From NCBI GenBank assembly GCA_014904985.1, contig MU129015.1, positions 111,224-175,223 on the forward strand: a DNA stretch of 64,000 bases, written 5' to 3'. Position numbers and translations under genes: made by a program. The notes under the pieces are model-generated. The model saw only the letters and a list, made by a program, of their open reading frames with translations, had not been told where the DNA came from and searched no databases. Below, one piece after another: positions 9,587-19,602 of the stretch (position 1 is the first letter of the stretch; every line of letters starts with the position of its first letter). The DNA is from Hydnum rufescens UP504 (Eukaryota; Basidiomycota; Agaricomycetes; Cantharellales; Hydnaceae).

Positions 9587-9791
9587 TGTTAAGATATAAG
9601 TCTTTTAGAGAAAACAACACTATAATTTACCGAGTAAAATCTCGGTATTTATATACGAATACATGTTTCTACGGGGTTCGAGTATATACGGGAATAACGG
9701 ATGTAGACGGGCCTATACGGTCCTGGACGGTCTTAGATCTTTCCGGAAGGTTCCGGGTTTATTCCCATATCGGGATGTATTCATTCCAATA
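9587..9791 (-). repeat. 5' LTR of Copia element 1
   Basis: It has the same 205-bp sequence as the LTR at 5,265 with six differences, all C/G here where the partner has T/A at CpG sites. It abuts the coding part of the second Copia element with no intervening base that I can assign. Confidence 0.95.
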
Positions 9792-11330
9792 GCCAAGTCA
9801 CGAATGGATTGGCCACGATGGAAACAAGCTATAGATATTGAGCTCAAGACCGTCGAAGACACTGGAACTTGGGAAGAAGTCCCAAGACCACCCGACAAAA
9901 ACATTGTCGATTGTAAACTCGTCTTCAAAATCAAACGGAAAGCCAATGGCACCATTCTAAAATACAAGGCACGTCTAGTAGCCCGTGGTTTTACTCAAAT
10001 CTTTGGAGTTGACTACTACGAAACGTATTCCCCCGTCGCGCGACTTGCAAGTTTTCGAACGATTATCGCACTCGCCGCACGAAACGATTGGGATATCGAC
10101 TCTTTCGATTTCAACGGCGCATACCTCAATGGTGAACTCGATGAAAACGAAGAAATCTATATGCATTTTCCCCCCGAGTATAAACCCCAGGGAAAAGACA
10201 CGATTCTACGACTACGGAAGACCCTATATGGTCTCAAACAGGCCGGGCGATGCTGGTATGATTCCCTTTCACGCGCCCTTAATGATCTCGGTTTCAGGGC
10301 TAGCCACGCCGACCCGGGTGTGTTCCATACCCAAGTGAATGGGGAGGAGCTTATTCTCGCAATCCATGTGGATGATTGCACATTTACGGGCCCGTCGAGG
10401 GCATTACTTGACGAATACAAGCGGAAGATTAACGACAAATACCCGATTACCGACTTAGGGCCACTTCATTGGCTACTCGGCATTAAAATCGAACGGGACC
10501 GCGAATTACGAATGATCCGATTATCGCAAAAGTCGTACATTGACTCAATTGTAGCCCGGTTCTCTTTGGGCGACTCGAAATTCATAAATACACCAATGGA
10601 ACCCGGGGCCACACTCACAAAAGAGGATCCCATGATGAATCCTGAAGAAATCGAACGGATGAAGAAGACCCCATATCGCGAGGCCATAGGAAGCCTCATG
10701 TACGCATCCGTGGCCACGAGGCCAGACATTACCTTTGCGGTATCGACACTATCGCGATTTCTTGACCAGCCGGGACCTACGCATTGGGAAACGGCAAAGC
10801 GAGCCATATGGTACCTATCAGGCACAAAAGATATCAGCCTAACATACGGATTGAAAAGTCACGACTTACTCGGGTATACGGATGCGGACGGAGCAACGCA
10901 GGAACATCGCTGCGCGATTACAGGGTATGCTTACCTGATCGACGGAGGAACGGTCTCCTGGAGCTCCCGAAAACAGGAGCTAATTACACTATCAACGGCC
11001 GAGGCAGAATATGTCGCCATGACACAGGCTGCCAAAGAAGGCATTTGGCTGCGGAGCCTTATTGCCGAGTTGTTTCACACTCAACTCAAGGCCACAACCC
11101 TGTATTGCGATAACCAGGCTGCGTTAAAGCTCGCAATGGGCAATAATTACCATGCCCGAACGAAACATATCGATATCCGATTTCATTTTATCCGCGAGAC
11201 GATTAAAGACGGTATTTTCAACCTGGTATATTGTCCCACAGAGACTATGACAGCCGACATTTTAACGAAAGCCCTCGGGGCTGCGAAACTGGACTATCAC
11301 ATGACTGGACTCGGGTTATATCGCGCTTGA
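9792..11330 (+). CDS. Copia element 2, RT-RNase H part of pol (5'-truncated)
   Basis: About 512 residues of continuous Ty1/Copia pol, beginning in the middle of the polyprotein (KSRMDWPRWKQAIDIELK) directly at the LTR edge. Reverse transcriptase words are YKARLVARGFTQIFGVDY, FNGAYLNGEL, LYGLKQAGRCWYD and the catalytic IHVDDCTF. RNase H words are GYTDADGA, STAEAEYVAM and YCDNQAALK. It ends with a normal stop at 11,328-11,330, followed by a purine tract and LTR. Gag, protease and integrase are absent. The surviving part has no frame break, unlike element 1, so it is probably younger or selected by chance. An open frame runs back into the LTR but that part is not pol. Confidence 0.92.
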   Translation, partial: AKSRMDWPRWKQAIDIELKTVEDTGTWEEVPRPPDKNIVDCKLVFKIKRKANGTILKYKARLVARGFTQIFGVDYYETYSPVARLASFRTIIALAARNDWDIDSFDFNGAYLNGELDENEEIYMHFPPEYKPQGKDTILRLRKTLYGLKQAGRCWYDSLSRALNDLGFRASHADPGVFHTQVNGEELILAIHVDDCTFTGPSRALLDEYKRKINDKYPITDLGPLHWLLGIKIERDRELRMIRLSQKSYIDSIVARFSLGDSKFINTPMEPGATLTKEDPMMNPEEIERMKKTPYREAIGSLMYASVATRPDITFAVSTLSRFLDQPGPTHWETAKRAIWYLSGTKDISLTYGLKSHDLLGYTDADGATQEHRCAITGYAYLIDGGTVSWSSRKQELITLSTAEAEYVAMTQAAKEGIWLRSLIAELFHTQLKATTLYCDNQAALKLAMGNNYHARTKHIDIRFHFIRETIKDGIFNLVYCPTETMTADILTKALGAAKLDYHMTGLGLYRA

Positions 11331-11690
11331 GGGGGAGTGTTGGAGTGAGCGGATACGGAAGCGACCGAATACGACGTCGGAGACAAGCGCGACCCCTAGG
11401 GGGCTATGCAAACAGCACCGACCTCGATTATCTAGGATCTTGTAGATAGGTTTCACCGGCGATCTTTTCCTTGCCGCCATCATTGGACTTTTACTTCATC
11501 TTTACCCCATCTTTACCCCATCTTATGTGTTTTCTGTGCCTCATGTAAATAGTATAAAGGACGGGCTTGAGCCCACATAAATCTCAAGGACTTCTCTGTG
11601 TGTGTTCTTCCCGCCACCTGCTTAATTCACCTGGGCGACTCGAGTCTTGCCAGTCTACCGAATTCGTCCTCACCTGCTTAGTAATCAGGG
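11331..11690 (+). repeat. Polypurine tract and 3' LTR of Copia element 2
   Basis: GGGGGAG (11,331-11,337) precedes TGTTGGAGTGAGCGG, the LTR start at 11,338. A TATAAAGG-like box lies near 11,552. The right end is uncertain (about 11,640-11,690). A diverged relative of the same LTR is at 20,984-21,303; both share GTCGGAGACAA and CGCGACCCCTA words. Confidence 0.75.
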
Positions 11691-11901
11691 GGAGTTCTTC
11701 TCGCGCGAATACCGTAACTCTCACTACCTCGGCGACCTCATCAAGGAGCCTCTGCTGCCTTCGTACAACATCTTCTAGTTTTTTCTTCTGTGGGGGCATC
11801 GGAAGTGCAAGATGGGAGAATCGTTTGGAAGGCTCAGCGGCTGTTTGACCCGAGATCGGCTCGGCTTGTGGCCTGTTAAGGTTTCCACTGGCAGTCTGCA
11901 C
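11691..11901 (-). pseudogene. N-terminal gene fragment, MPPQKKK type
   Basis: The minus strand reads MPPQKKKLEDVVRRQQRLL and continues as a short amphipathic helix before running into the LTR region. It resembles in length and style the start of the gene family at 18.5, 14.2 and 22.4 kb (for example MPPNEDVVEEYRLLLDDL) but the similarity is limited to the first 25 residues. I cannot assign a function. It may be an exon cut off by insertion of Copia element 2. Confidence 0.3.
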
Positions 11902-12059
11902 ATTGATCCTTCAGTCCCTGTAGCTCACTTCAAGGACAATTGACAGCAACCAGCAATTAGTATTTTGGGACTCAAGATTTTAAGAAACCAACCAACGGTG
12001 TGATCAGTCATAATTGAGAGTATATACAACAAATCTTCAATGGGATGCATGAGGGCGGT

Positions 12060-13610
12060 ACAATAAGATAAATGGTATAAACAAAGGGCAGGCCAAACTG
12101 TTTCACTGTAGGCGGCATAGGGAGGAGGTCGGAGACAGCTATAGGTGTCCGTTCAATAATGTGAGTCATAAAACACAATCAGTACGATCGATGCCGCTTC
12201 CTCGGAGGCCCATCCCCTCGTGATCTTTCCTCTCGCACAGTATTCTTGGGATCGGAGTCTGCCTCTCCTCATCCGCATTCGTCCTGAGCGATCACAAGAT
12301 GACGATCGCAAAGATTGTCCGACGCCGTAGATTGTCGAGGCAGGGCTAGAGTGTAATTCTGAATCATGTTTGGGGAAGCACTTTCCTCTCGACTGGCGTG
12401 TGGCTCTTCCACTTCCCCATACCGCTTCCCTGTGCTCGAACCGGAAGAAGAACCTGGAAAAGAACAAAGAATGGGTTGACGGTCAGTATTCGGACCTAGG
12501 ATGGTGTGGCCTGCATACATAAAGCCAACTCACCTGAAGTGGAAGGCGACTCCGGTGCCATCCCATCCCAATGAACCACGTTGGGATGTGCCTCCATGTA
12601 TGGCCTCGGTAGACCACGTCGAAGTCTCGTCGGCTTGGCCGGCGTAGTCAGCATTCATCTTCCTTCTCTTCCTCTGGGGGTGATCACCCGCATCCCACAC
12701 TCCAGACTCAGGGGTCATATGAGAGGCTGGGGAACTACCACCCTTAGCTACAGCAGCATTCAATCATTGGAATTCAGTTGAGGACCGAAGGGAATAAATA
12801 GTGAAAGCACATGAGCGAGTCGCCCTGTCTTGGGAAGGAGAAGGGGATAAATCTGTGTGGTCTGCAGACACAGAGGCTGTTTTCAATGACGTAGAGTCAA
12901 TTTCGCGAGCACATTTCGGAGGCTTAATCGGCCATGGCCCGCCGCCAGTAGGGCCTCGGCTTGCGGTAGCGCCCACCGGGCTAGTGAAGTGGGGCTCGAT
13001 GAGCCAGGAGATCTTCGCGGATTGGGGGACGGCGGTATCGACGCAGCACCCGAAGTCCCGCGCCGGCGCCAGCGGTTGGGGTCAATCTGAACGGCTTGAG
13101 ATATATTAGTTGGCACGGTTGTTAACCTGTCTGCATTCGTCCGGACTCCTTCAGTAAGCGCTGGCCACGATAAATCTACTATTAGCATTTGAATCGGACA
13201 TGTATAGGGAGGTGTGCATACTCTGGATGTGATACAGCAGTTTGTTGGATTGACATTGATTGGTTGGCTCGAAGGGGGCGTTGATTTCCCATGAGCAAAA
13301 CACGATGAAATCCCCGGTTAGTTCATGGCATGAATGGCGACTGACGAGCATTTGAACGTGGAGCAATTCCAGCAGGAGCGGAAGAAGTGGAAACGATTGT
13401 TGGTGCTGGTCGGGACATCCGCCTTACATCAGGACTTGAGGAGGCACCATGATTAGGAATGGATGTCGGGACCTCAGTTCTCGTTCTTCCGTTCCCCCGC
13501 CCACTTGGCACGTTGTCTTCTCCATCTTCCCTTAGCGCGTGTCTACGCCCTACAGAATTAAAAGAACATACTCCGCATTGCTTCCGGTCCCCACTACACT
13601 GAAGAGCCAT
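12060..13610 (-). pseudogene. Duplicated unknown gene, copy 1 (RKRRK-motif protein)
   Basis: Exon-like segments on the minus strand are separated by splice-like sites. One (about 12,540-12,763) encodes SGVWDAGDHPQRKRRK followed by ETSTWSTEAI, a Ser/Thr/Gly-rich stretch with a basic cluster that could be a nuclear localisation signal. Others encode Pro/Ser/Arg-rich sequence (PPSPNPRRSPGSSS, about 13,000) and SGRGNGRTRTEVP (about 13,480). The block 12,565-13,600 is repeated in the same orientation at 15,262-16,290. Part of it recurs at 20,236-20,345, and the 12,075-12,180 part near 19,780-19,880. No known domain was recognised and no continuous gene model works. Confidence 0.4.
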
Positions 13611-14049
13611 GAAGGCTCAAAACTCAGTGGATTGACTTGATTCTTTTTCAGCATGCACAGACAATAAAGATGAACAAGGACATGTGTTTTTTATAGTCTA
13701 ATTCTACACCAATAGGGCACTAGAAGGAAAATACAACAGTGCCAATTGCAGATGGAAATTTTGTGAATTTTGAGAAACAGGCTCCGTCAGTGTCTGCGGC
13801 TTGATATGACAATGATAGGAAGCATATTTATGAGGACAACGGATGAAATCTGACGGAGATACAACCTTCAACTTCTGCTGTTCTAGACAAATATAAAAAA
13901 TGCACATTTCAAAAATATAACACCGTCAGTGTCTGCGTATTGATGAGACGATCACGACGGTCATATTCCCTAGGCGAACGGAGCTGATTTGAAGGAGCTA
14001 GAGCCTTCAAGTCGAATGCGAGTAAATTTCGGTGTTTTCCGCTCCGGTT
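13611..14049. repeat. AT-rich stretch with a diverged direct repeat
   Basis: CCGTCAGTGTCTGCG followed by TTGAT occurs at about 13,786 and again at about 13,923, about 137 bp apart. Both copies continue with related sequence to ...CCTTCAA. No gene recognised. Confidence 0.4.
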
Positions 14050-14411
14050 CTGAAAACAGCAATAATATGAAATCGATTGCGGTCCGGCACACCGCTTCGC
14101 TCGTCCAATCAAAGTTTCTGGCGTAATTCTTCATATTTGCAACCAAAGTATCAGTCAATAATGTATGGACCTGTGAATGAACTAAAACCGTTACTTAAAC
14201 AATCACTCGGTTGAAAGCCCATGGTCTCCGGGATTTCCTCGATTTTCCACTCGTACTCCTTTTCGCAAGACCAATTCCTGTCATGCTCTAATCCGAACGT
14301 TGCGATAGCTTGCTTGAGATTAAATCCGGTTGGTCTCATTCTCTGTCTGCTATAATCATTGTGGTGTTTCTGAAAATGGTGGATTTGTTTGACAATGTCC
14401 GGTGTCGTCAT
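14050..14411 (-). pseudogene. PD-(D/E)XK-like gene family, copy A (N-terminal fragment)
   Basis: The first exon reads IVKQIHHFQKHHNDYSR, then IATFGLEHD and KIEEIPETMGFQPSDC. After a short intron (about 14,160-14,192) the second exon reads ANMKNYARNFDWTSEAVC and RTAIDFIL. It aligns along its length with copies B (18.5-19.6 kb) and C (22.4-23.5 kb). The first 25 or so codons and everything after the second exon, including the supposed nuclease core, are missing. It is therefore a truncated relic. Confidence 0.6.
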
Positions 14412-14689
14412 GATGGATGCAGAGCCACAGATCAGAGCCTATCATCTTCGGTGACTTTTGCGAGTCTCAGGAGGACCGCGACAAAGTCCTTCTGCAAATA
14501 CGGTGGTGCCTTTATGAAAACCGCAAGGACTGTGCATTCAGGGATGAGTTGTATGTCTAGGCCAAAACACCTCGAATAGGACGAATACCCATGCTGTTTT
14601 GAAACACAACCTAGAATGCTCCCCTGCAATTTCACCTAGGGTATTCCCCTTGCGACCGAAGGGATGGAGGATGCCCAGGGCACTCTCGC

Positions 14690-15258
14690 TCTCTGGTCCA
14701 CAAAAACAAAGACAAGGACTGCAACCCTAGCAACAAGGTTTACGGAGTCAGCAATTGCCACGTCCTTCGTAAGGACACCACCGTCAAGTACGAGCACAGA
14801 GGCGGCAAATCCAAGGACCACGTTCGGGTTTGCGGAGTGCGTCGATTCCAGCGGGGCCTCGACGAGATCAACAAGCTCATCTGTGACCACGGCATCCTCG
14901 CTGACCTTTGGGCCCGGGAGATCGTCGAACTGGAGGCGAAGGAGAGGCAGGACGCAGAGGACGCGAAAGAGATGCGCGCGAATCAATGCAAGTTAGAAGG
15001 CGAGAACGAGGCTATCTCCGATCTCGAGGCCTTCTACGACGAAGTCAGGGATTACTGGTCCGACATTAATCTCCATGGCAACATTGGCCACGTTCAATAC
15101 GCTGCAGCCATCACAGTCGACGTCGAAAGCGGCACACAGTATACCTCGGACTGGGCCGCGGCTGAGGCGAAGGTCATGGGCGGCAAGAGTGCCGAAGCCT
15201 TCTCCGCCAAGGGAGATTCGGGCTCCCTCGTCTGGCACACGGGGAACAGCAAAGCAAT
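14690..15258 (+). pseudogene. Trypsin-fold (PA clan) protease-like relic with internal deletion
   Basis: The frame reads NKVYGVSNCHVLRKDTTV (around the expected catalytic histidine), RRFQRGLDEINKL, a Glu/Lys-rich helical insert, NIGHVQYAAAITVDV, SDWAA, and then FSAKGDSGSLVWHT, the GDSGS serine motif of the family. Intact fungal members, as I recall them, have roughly a hundred residues between the SDWAA and FSAKGDSGS words. Here they are almost adjacent, so the segment expected to carry the catalytic acid is gone. No start codon fits and the reading frame ends in the duplicated block at 15,262. It is presumably an inactive relic. Confidence 0.65.
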
Positions 15259-15261
15259 GAA

Positions 15262-16490
15262 CCACGCTGGGATGTACCTCTGCGTATGGCCTCGGTAGAC
15301 CACGTCGAACTTTCGTCGGCTTCCCCGGCGTGGTCAGTCTTCCTTCTCTTCCTCTCGGGGTGATCACCCGTATCCCCCACTGCAGGCCCAGGAGCCATAT
15401 GAGAGTCTCAGGAAGCGCCACCCCTAGCTACGGCAGCACTCGACCATTGTGATTCGGTTGAGGCTTCTCTTCGTCGCGGGGACCAAAGGGAATAAACAGT
15501 GAGAGCGCATGAACGAGTCGCCCTGTCTTGGGAAGGAACAGGGGCCAAATCTGTGCGGTCTGCGGACACGGGGGCTGTCTTCAATGACGTAGAATTAATT
15601 TCGCGAGCACGTTTCCGAGGGGTTGATCGGCCACGGCCCACCGCTAGTAGGGCCTGAGCTCGCGGTAGCGCCCGCCGGGCTAGTGAAGAGGGGCCCAATG
15701 AGTCTGGAGATCTTCGCGGATTGAGGGACAGCGGTATTAAGGCAGCACCTGAAGTCCCACGGCTGTGCCGGCGGTTGGGATCGACCTGAACGGCTTGAGA
15801 TCTATAAGTTGGCATGGTTGCTGACCTGTTTGCATCCCTCCGGACTCCTTCAGAAATCGCTGACCACGATAAATCTACTATTAGCATTTCAAATCTGACC
15901 TGTATAGGGAGGTGTGCATACTTTGGAGGGAAGGCGCCGCTGAGGCTCCTGAATGCCCTCGATTTGATACAGCAGCTCGGTGGATTGGTATTGATTGGTT
16001 GGCTTGAAGGAGTCGTCGATTTCCTATGAGCGAAACACGATGAAATCCCTGGTTAGTTAAGGGAAAGAATGGCGACTGACAAGCATTGGAACGTGGAGCA
16101 ATTCCAGCAGGAGTGGAAGAAGTGGAAACGATTGTTGGTGTTGGTCGGATACATCAGGACTTGAGGAGGCACCATGATTAGGAGTGGATGGTGTCGGGAC
16201 CTCAGCTCTCGTCCTCTCGCTCCCCCGCCCACTTGGCATGTTGCCTTCTCCATCTGCCCTTGGCGCATATCTACGCCCTACAGCATGGACCCGCTGCATT
16301 TCATGAGGAGGTCCAGTATAGTCCGGATCGCCAATGGCCGGACAGCATGGGGACATTGCAAAGGCAGCCCCCCGCGTTTGGCGTACTCATATGCAGAACC
16401 GAGGGGTGGCATATTTCGAAGGTCTGGACGGTCACTTGCAGTAGCACCATGGTTTGTTGCATTTGACGCGTCCAAGTTGAGGGGAGCCAA
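15262..16490 (-). pseudogene. Duplicated unknown gene, copy 2 (RKRRK-motif protein)
   Basis: This is a direct repeat of the copy-1 block. It contains GDHPERKRRKTD and ESSTWSTEAI (15,300-15,390), a Pro/Arg/Ser-rich part (15,640-15,780), and SGRGSERTRAEVP (16,215). By eye most bases match copy 1, with small indels. It begins at the shared word AATGAACCACG, exactly where the protease relic stops, so this is a recombination junction. Upstream (16,290-16,490) it differs from copy 1. Function unknown. Confidence 0.4.
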
Positions 16491-16519
16491 GGGCGGGGCA
16501 CCCTGAGAAGAGCACGAGG

Positions 16520-17815
16520 GGCCTGAGGTGGCCGTGGGACACAGGGAACCGGTTGGTTGGGAGTATGTGGTGTAGTGATCGCACTATAGGCGAGGGGTGA
16601 GAGGTGGATGAGAACCAGCCGTGAGTGATTGAGACGATCCTAGAGATGGAGATCGTCGAGCATCTATTCTGGCTTGCTCATCTTGTTCAACAAGAGAAGG
16701 AGACACGACGACGTGGCTAGCGGAATAAGGCATGAACCTACGCACCAAATCCTGCAAAGGTCGTGGAAAGAAGGGAGAGTCATGGGTCTATTCGAATTTC
16801 GGACTCGTGAATTGACTGGGGATGGAAGGAACAGCCAAAGACTCGTAGAGCAGACACGTCAGGGCGCCTTCAGGATGGGTTTTCCAGGCGAGAGTTGAGG
16901 AGACTGTCTGGGAAGCCGCGAGAGTGTGAAACATTATCGGCACATTCCAGGCGTTTGGCACGGTGGTTCCCTTCAATCAGGGAGCGAAGCAAGGCTGTCG
17001 ACACTCTCGTGAACTACGCTTACTCCACTAGCCTCAATCCCAATTACATCCTCCTGTTCCCGCCATTCCAGAGAATGGTCGTGAGATCGATGGCTTTGAC
17101 GACGAGTCTGAACTTGCCTATGATGTCGCGTTGATGAACCTCCTCTGCGTTCTGTGCTGTGAGGACAAAGAAAGCGGGCCATAACTTCATCACTCAACCT
17201 ACTCAAGTCATCCTTCTCCTAACTACGCGATGATGGTTTTATTCGGGGCCTAAAATATCCCTTGAAATCCCCTTCTTTCGCCAGAGCTCCGAAATCCGGG
17301 GCGAGGATTGTAGATCTCCAGCTTGCTTGCCTGGTTCCGACGGGCGAGTGCTGTCGAGATGGCAGGAGCAGACAGTCTGAAGTTTGCATCGATATATCGC
17401 AATTGGCGAGTGACACCCCACAGCTCTTGCCAGGAAAACTCACTGAAGACGCCGGACCGTCTCTGTTCTACGAGTCTTCGGCTGCCCCTTCTGTCTACAG
17501 TTAATTCCGGAGTTCGAATATACTGATGAATCGAGCGTCTTTCTATGACCTTTACGAGGGTTTTCGGGACTTCGTACGTGAGTTCACGCCCCACTCAGAG
17601 CAACCATTGATGTTGTTGTGTCTCCTGGCCATCGCTCTTTTGGTTGAACAAGATGTCTGAGCGGGAATGGATGCTCGGTGTGGGGTGTGATCTGCTTCTG
17701 TAGGATGGTCTTAAACCGTCGGGGTTGGTCTCTCATCCGCCTCTCGCCCCTCGCCTGTAGTACAATCACCTATGCCACATGCTCCCCAAGCAACTGGTTC
17801 CCCATGTTCCACAGC
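16520..17815. repeat. Large imperfect inverted repeat, arms about 380 bp
   Basis: 16,520-16,900 matches the reverse complement of 17,430-17,815. Examples are TTGTTGAACAAGATG against TTGGTTGAACAAGATG, CTCTACGAGTCTTTGGCTG against TTCTACGAGTCTTCGGCTG, and CACCCCTCGCCTATAGT against CGCCCCTCGCCTGTAGT. The spacer of about 530 bp holds an F-box-family scrap. No ordinary transposase is visible. It is either an inverted duplication of an unknown exon pair or the arms of a non-autonomous element. Confidence 0.7.
17262..17425 (-). pseudogene. Scrap of the F-box protein gene
   Basis: The minus strand reads VTRQLRYIDANFRLSAP and RRNQASKLEIYNPRP. The F-box gene at 54,130-54,270 encodes HQLRY and RRDQASKLEIYSFRP around the same intron/exon border. 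An internal stretch of about 30 bp is missing here. No flanking F-box sequence is present, so it is an isolated fragment. Confidence 0.6.
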
Positions 17816-17839
17816 TGCCTTAGGCTCTTTCTATCCTTC

Positions 17840-18420
17840 CTGAGGAGATTAATCTAGGGATGTTCTGAACTTTCGCATCTGACTTCATTCTTGACTCCTT
17901 GTCACTTCTGGCGAAACCGCTATCCAAAAAATCCATCACACAAGGCTGGACAGAAGTTTTGATATTCATGATCCCATTTTGTAGCACTACCTCGTAGGGC
18001 CGAGCCGGGGACATCAGAGATGAATTTTCCCTCTTTCCGCATGCTTGGGAAGCAGATGAAATCGTCAGCCCGTCAATTGAAACCTCGCACTTTCTGTTCA
18101 ATTTGATTCGAAGAAAGCTGAGGCACCTCTATCATTCTTCGGGATCCAACAGTTCGCGAACGTGCAATCATGCCGTGCCGCATACCAACAAAGACCTACG
18201 ACTCGAACCAAGTTGCTGTTTACAGATATTAACAGGGACTTTATTGCAGAGTCAAGCACCCGACTGAATGATCGGGGTCATGCAACATTGGGGTCGGTGG
18301 CGTCGTGTTTTGCTGTCCGCGCGGCGCGTAGGCCTTTTGAAACCAGATGGTGAAGGGGAGTGGGACCATCGAAAGTCGTACCTTGTTGAAACGCTGAAAA
18401 AACGTGGATTTGAACGAGTG
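17840..18420 (-). pseudogene. Truncated copy of the SNG1 gene 3' end and its downstream flank
   Basis: 17,840-18,110 matches 25,515-25,790 (shared words AAAAAATCCATCACACA, TACCTCGTAGGGC/TGTCTCGTAGGGC, CCTTGGGAAG-type). 18,290-18,400 matches 26,400-26,490, where the minus strand encodes HHLVSKGLRAARTAKHDA, like FHHRKGLRAAREARYGA of the functional gene. Order is kept but the middle is shortened. It is a non-functional duplicate. Confidence 0.65.
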
Positions 18421-18468
18421 GACGAGTGGACGTCGGAATGAATGAGCGTACGCTAGTCGATGTTGGGG

Positions 18469-19602
18469 TCATGGGCGGACGAATGGGTTATCGTGAGGGT
18501 CGAGCGCCGGATCCGCATCATCATCAACATGCAAGTAGGATCGGGTCCTTCTCTGGTGTGCAGTTTGGAGTCGTACTTGCCGATTTTTCGAGGAGAAAAC
18601 TGTCAGGCAGCCCAAGACCGTGCTAAGTCACCAGCCGTCCTGATGATATCGAACGGCCGGCTTCGTTTAAGCTCCCCTTCATGGGTTATAGGTAACAAAG
18701 ACAAAGATGATATCCAGTCTGAGGTGACGCCATAGACAGACGCGTCGCTTCGTTTTCGCAACACTCGAGATTGGTGCAGCGCTCCGAGATAGACGACAAG
18801 TTGTGTGAAGGTGGTTTCTACACTACCTTGTACCTTGGCTTCAGATGAGGAGCAGAAAGGATTGAAATTGTTGTTTATTAGGGCTGTTATGGGATGCGAT
18901 GGCACGACCGATGCCTGTGGTCTACGCGGCCATTGACCTTAACGCCCGAGTAGGAGGATTGTGATGGGGAAAGGTCCATGGAAGTGATCGTATGGGAGAA
19001 AGAAACTTTCGCCAAATGCTTTAATGTTTCGGAGAGGGTGAGGTGGTGCTGTTGAATGTTCCCGAGTCGTCTGGCCATGGGATGCTGGATTGGCTTTCTG
19101 AAGGAATGTAAGAAGTTGATGGCATTAATTATTCAATGGACGTAAGAACGCACCATGGACGTCAGGCATTCATTCAGGATAAAGTCGATGGCGGTTCTGC
19201 ATACTGCTTCACTTGACCGATCGAAGTTCTTCGAATAGTTTTCTAACAGTAATGCTATCCCCAGCCGTAGTATCAATCAACAATGGGGATTTCAACCAAG
19301 AGAACTCACTTAGGCAGTGGCTCGGGTGAAACCCTTTGGTCTCTGGGACCTCGTCAATTGCCCACCCTCGTCGCTCCGAGGCAGAATACGTGGTGTCGTA
19401 GTTCAATCCAAATGCCTGAAATCGCATCATCGAGCTTGAACTCAGTCGGTTCTATGGTCCGTCGGGTGTAGTCATCGTGGGATCTCTGAAAGCGGCGGAT
19501 TTTGTTGACAGTATCTGCCTGACTAGTCGACGCGAGGACATCATCAAGCAGGAGATTATAGTCTGCTGTAATGTCGTCGTGTTTGTACTTCCTTGGGGAC
19601 AT
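18469..19602 (-). pseudogene. PD-(D/E)XK-like gene family, copy B
   Basis: The start reads MSPRKYKHDDITADYNLLL, followed by a conserved helical domain (DTVNKIRRFQRSHDDYTRR) and SERRGWAIDEVPETKGFHP. An intron with a GTGAGT donor comes next, then NYSKNFDRSSEAVCRTAIDF. After a gap are GVKVNGRVDH, SEAKVQGSVETTFTQLVVYL, SDASVYGV and the tail DPHDNPFVRP at the stop. An aspartate followed by E-A-K and a QLxxYL helix is the pattern expected of a PD-(D/E)XK nuclease core, as inferred from motif order only. Frames break near 19,420 (one extra G) and near 18,846 (one extra T), so it is either a pseudogene or mis-sequenced. Copies A and C are its relatives. Confidence 0.6.

Larger units (their letters stand above)
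5265..9791 (-). mobile_element. Decayed Ty1/Copia LTR retrotransposon
   Basis: Two 205-bp LTRs in direct orientation enclose gag, protease, integrase, reverse transcriptase and RNase H in Copia order, read on the minus strand. A purine tract lies inside the 3' LTR (5,470-5,480). The sequence TTATCAGCACC, next to the 5' LTR, lies where the primer-binding site should be. The reading frame is broken at least four times. Flanking bases (GCATC on the left, GCCAA on the right) do not form a target-site duplication and the flanks are unrelated. The two ends therefore no longer represent a simple insertion. Confidence 0.92.

Noticed and set aside
9663..9791. Start of Copia element 2 protein within the LTR (open frame upstream of 9,792)
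   Set aside because: Those residues are a translation of the LTR of element 1 and have no counterpart in pol.
14690..15258. An active serine protease because of GDSGS
   Set aside because: The segment between SDWAA and FSAKGDSGS is missing, no start codon fits and the 3' end runs into another repeat.
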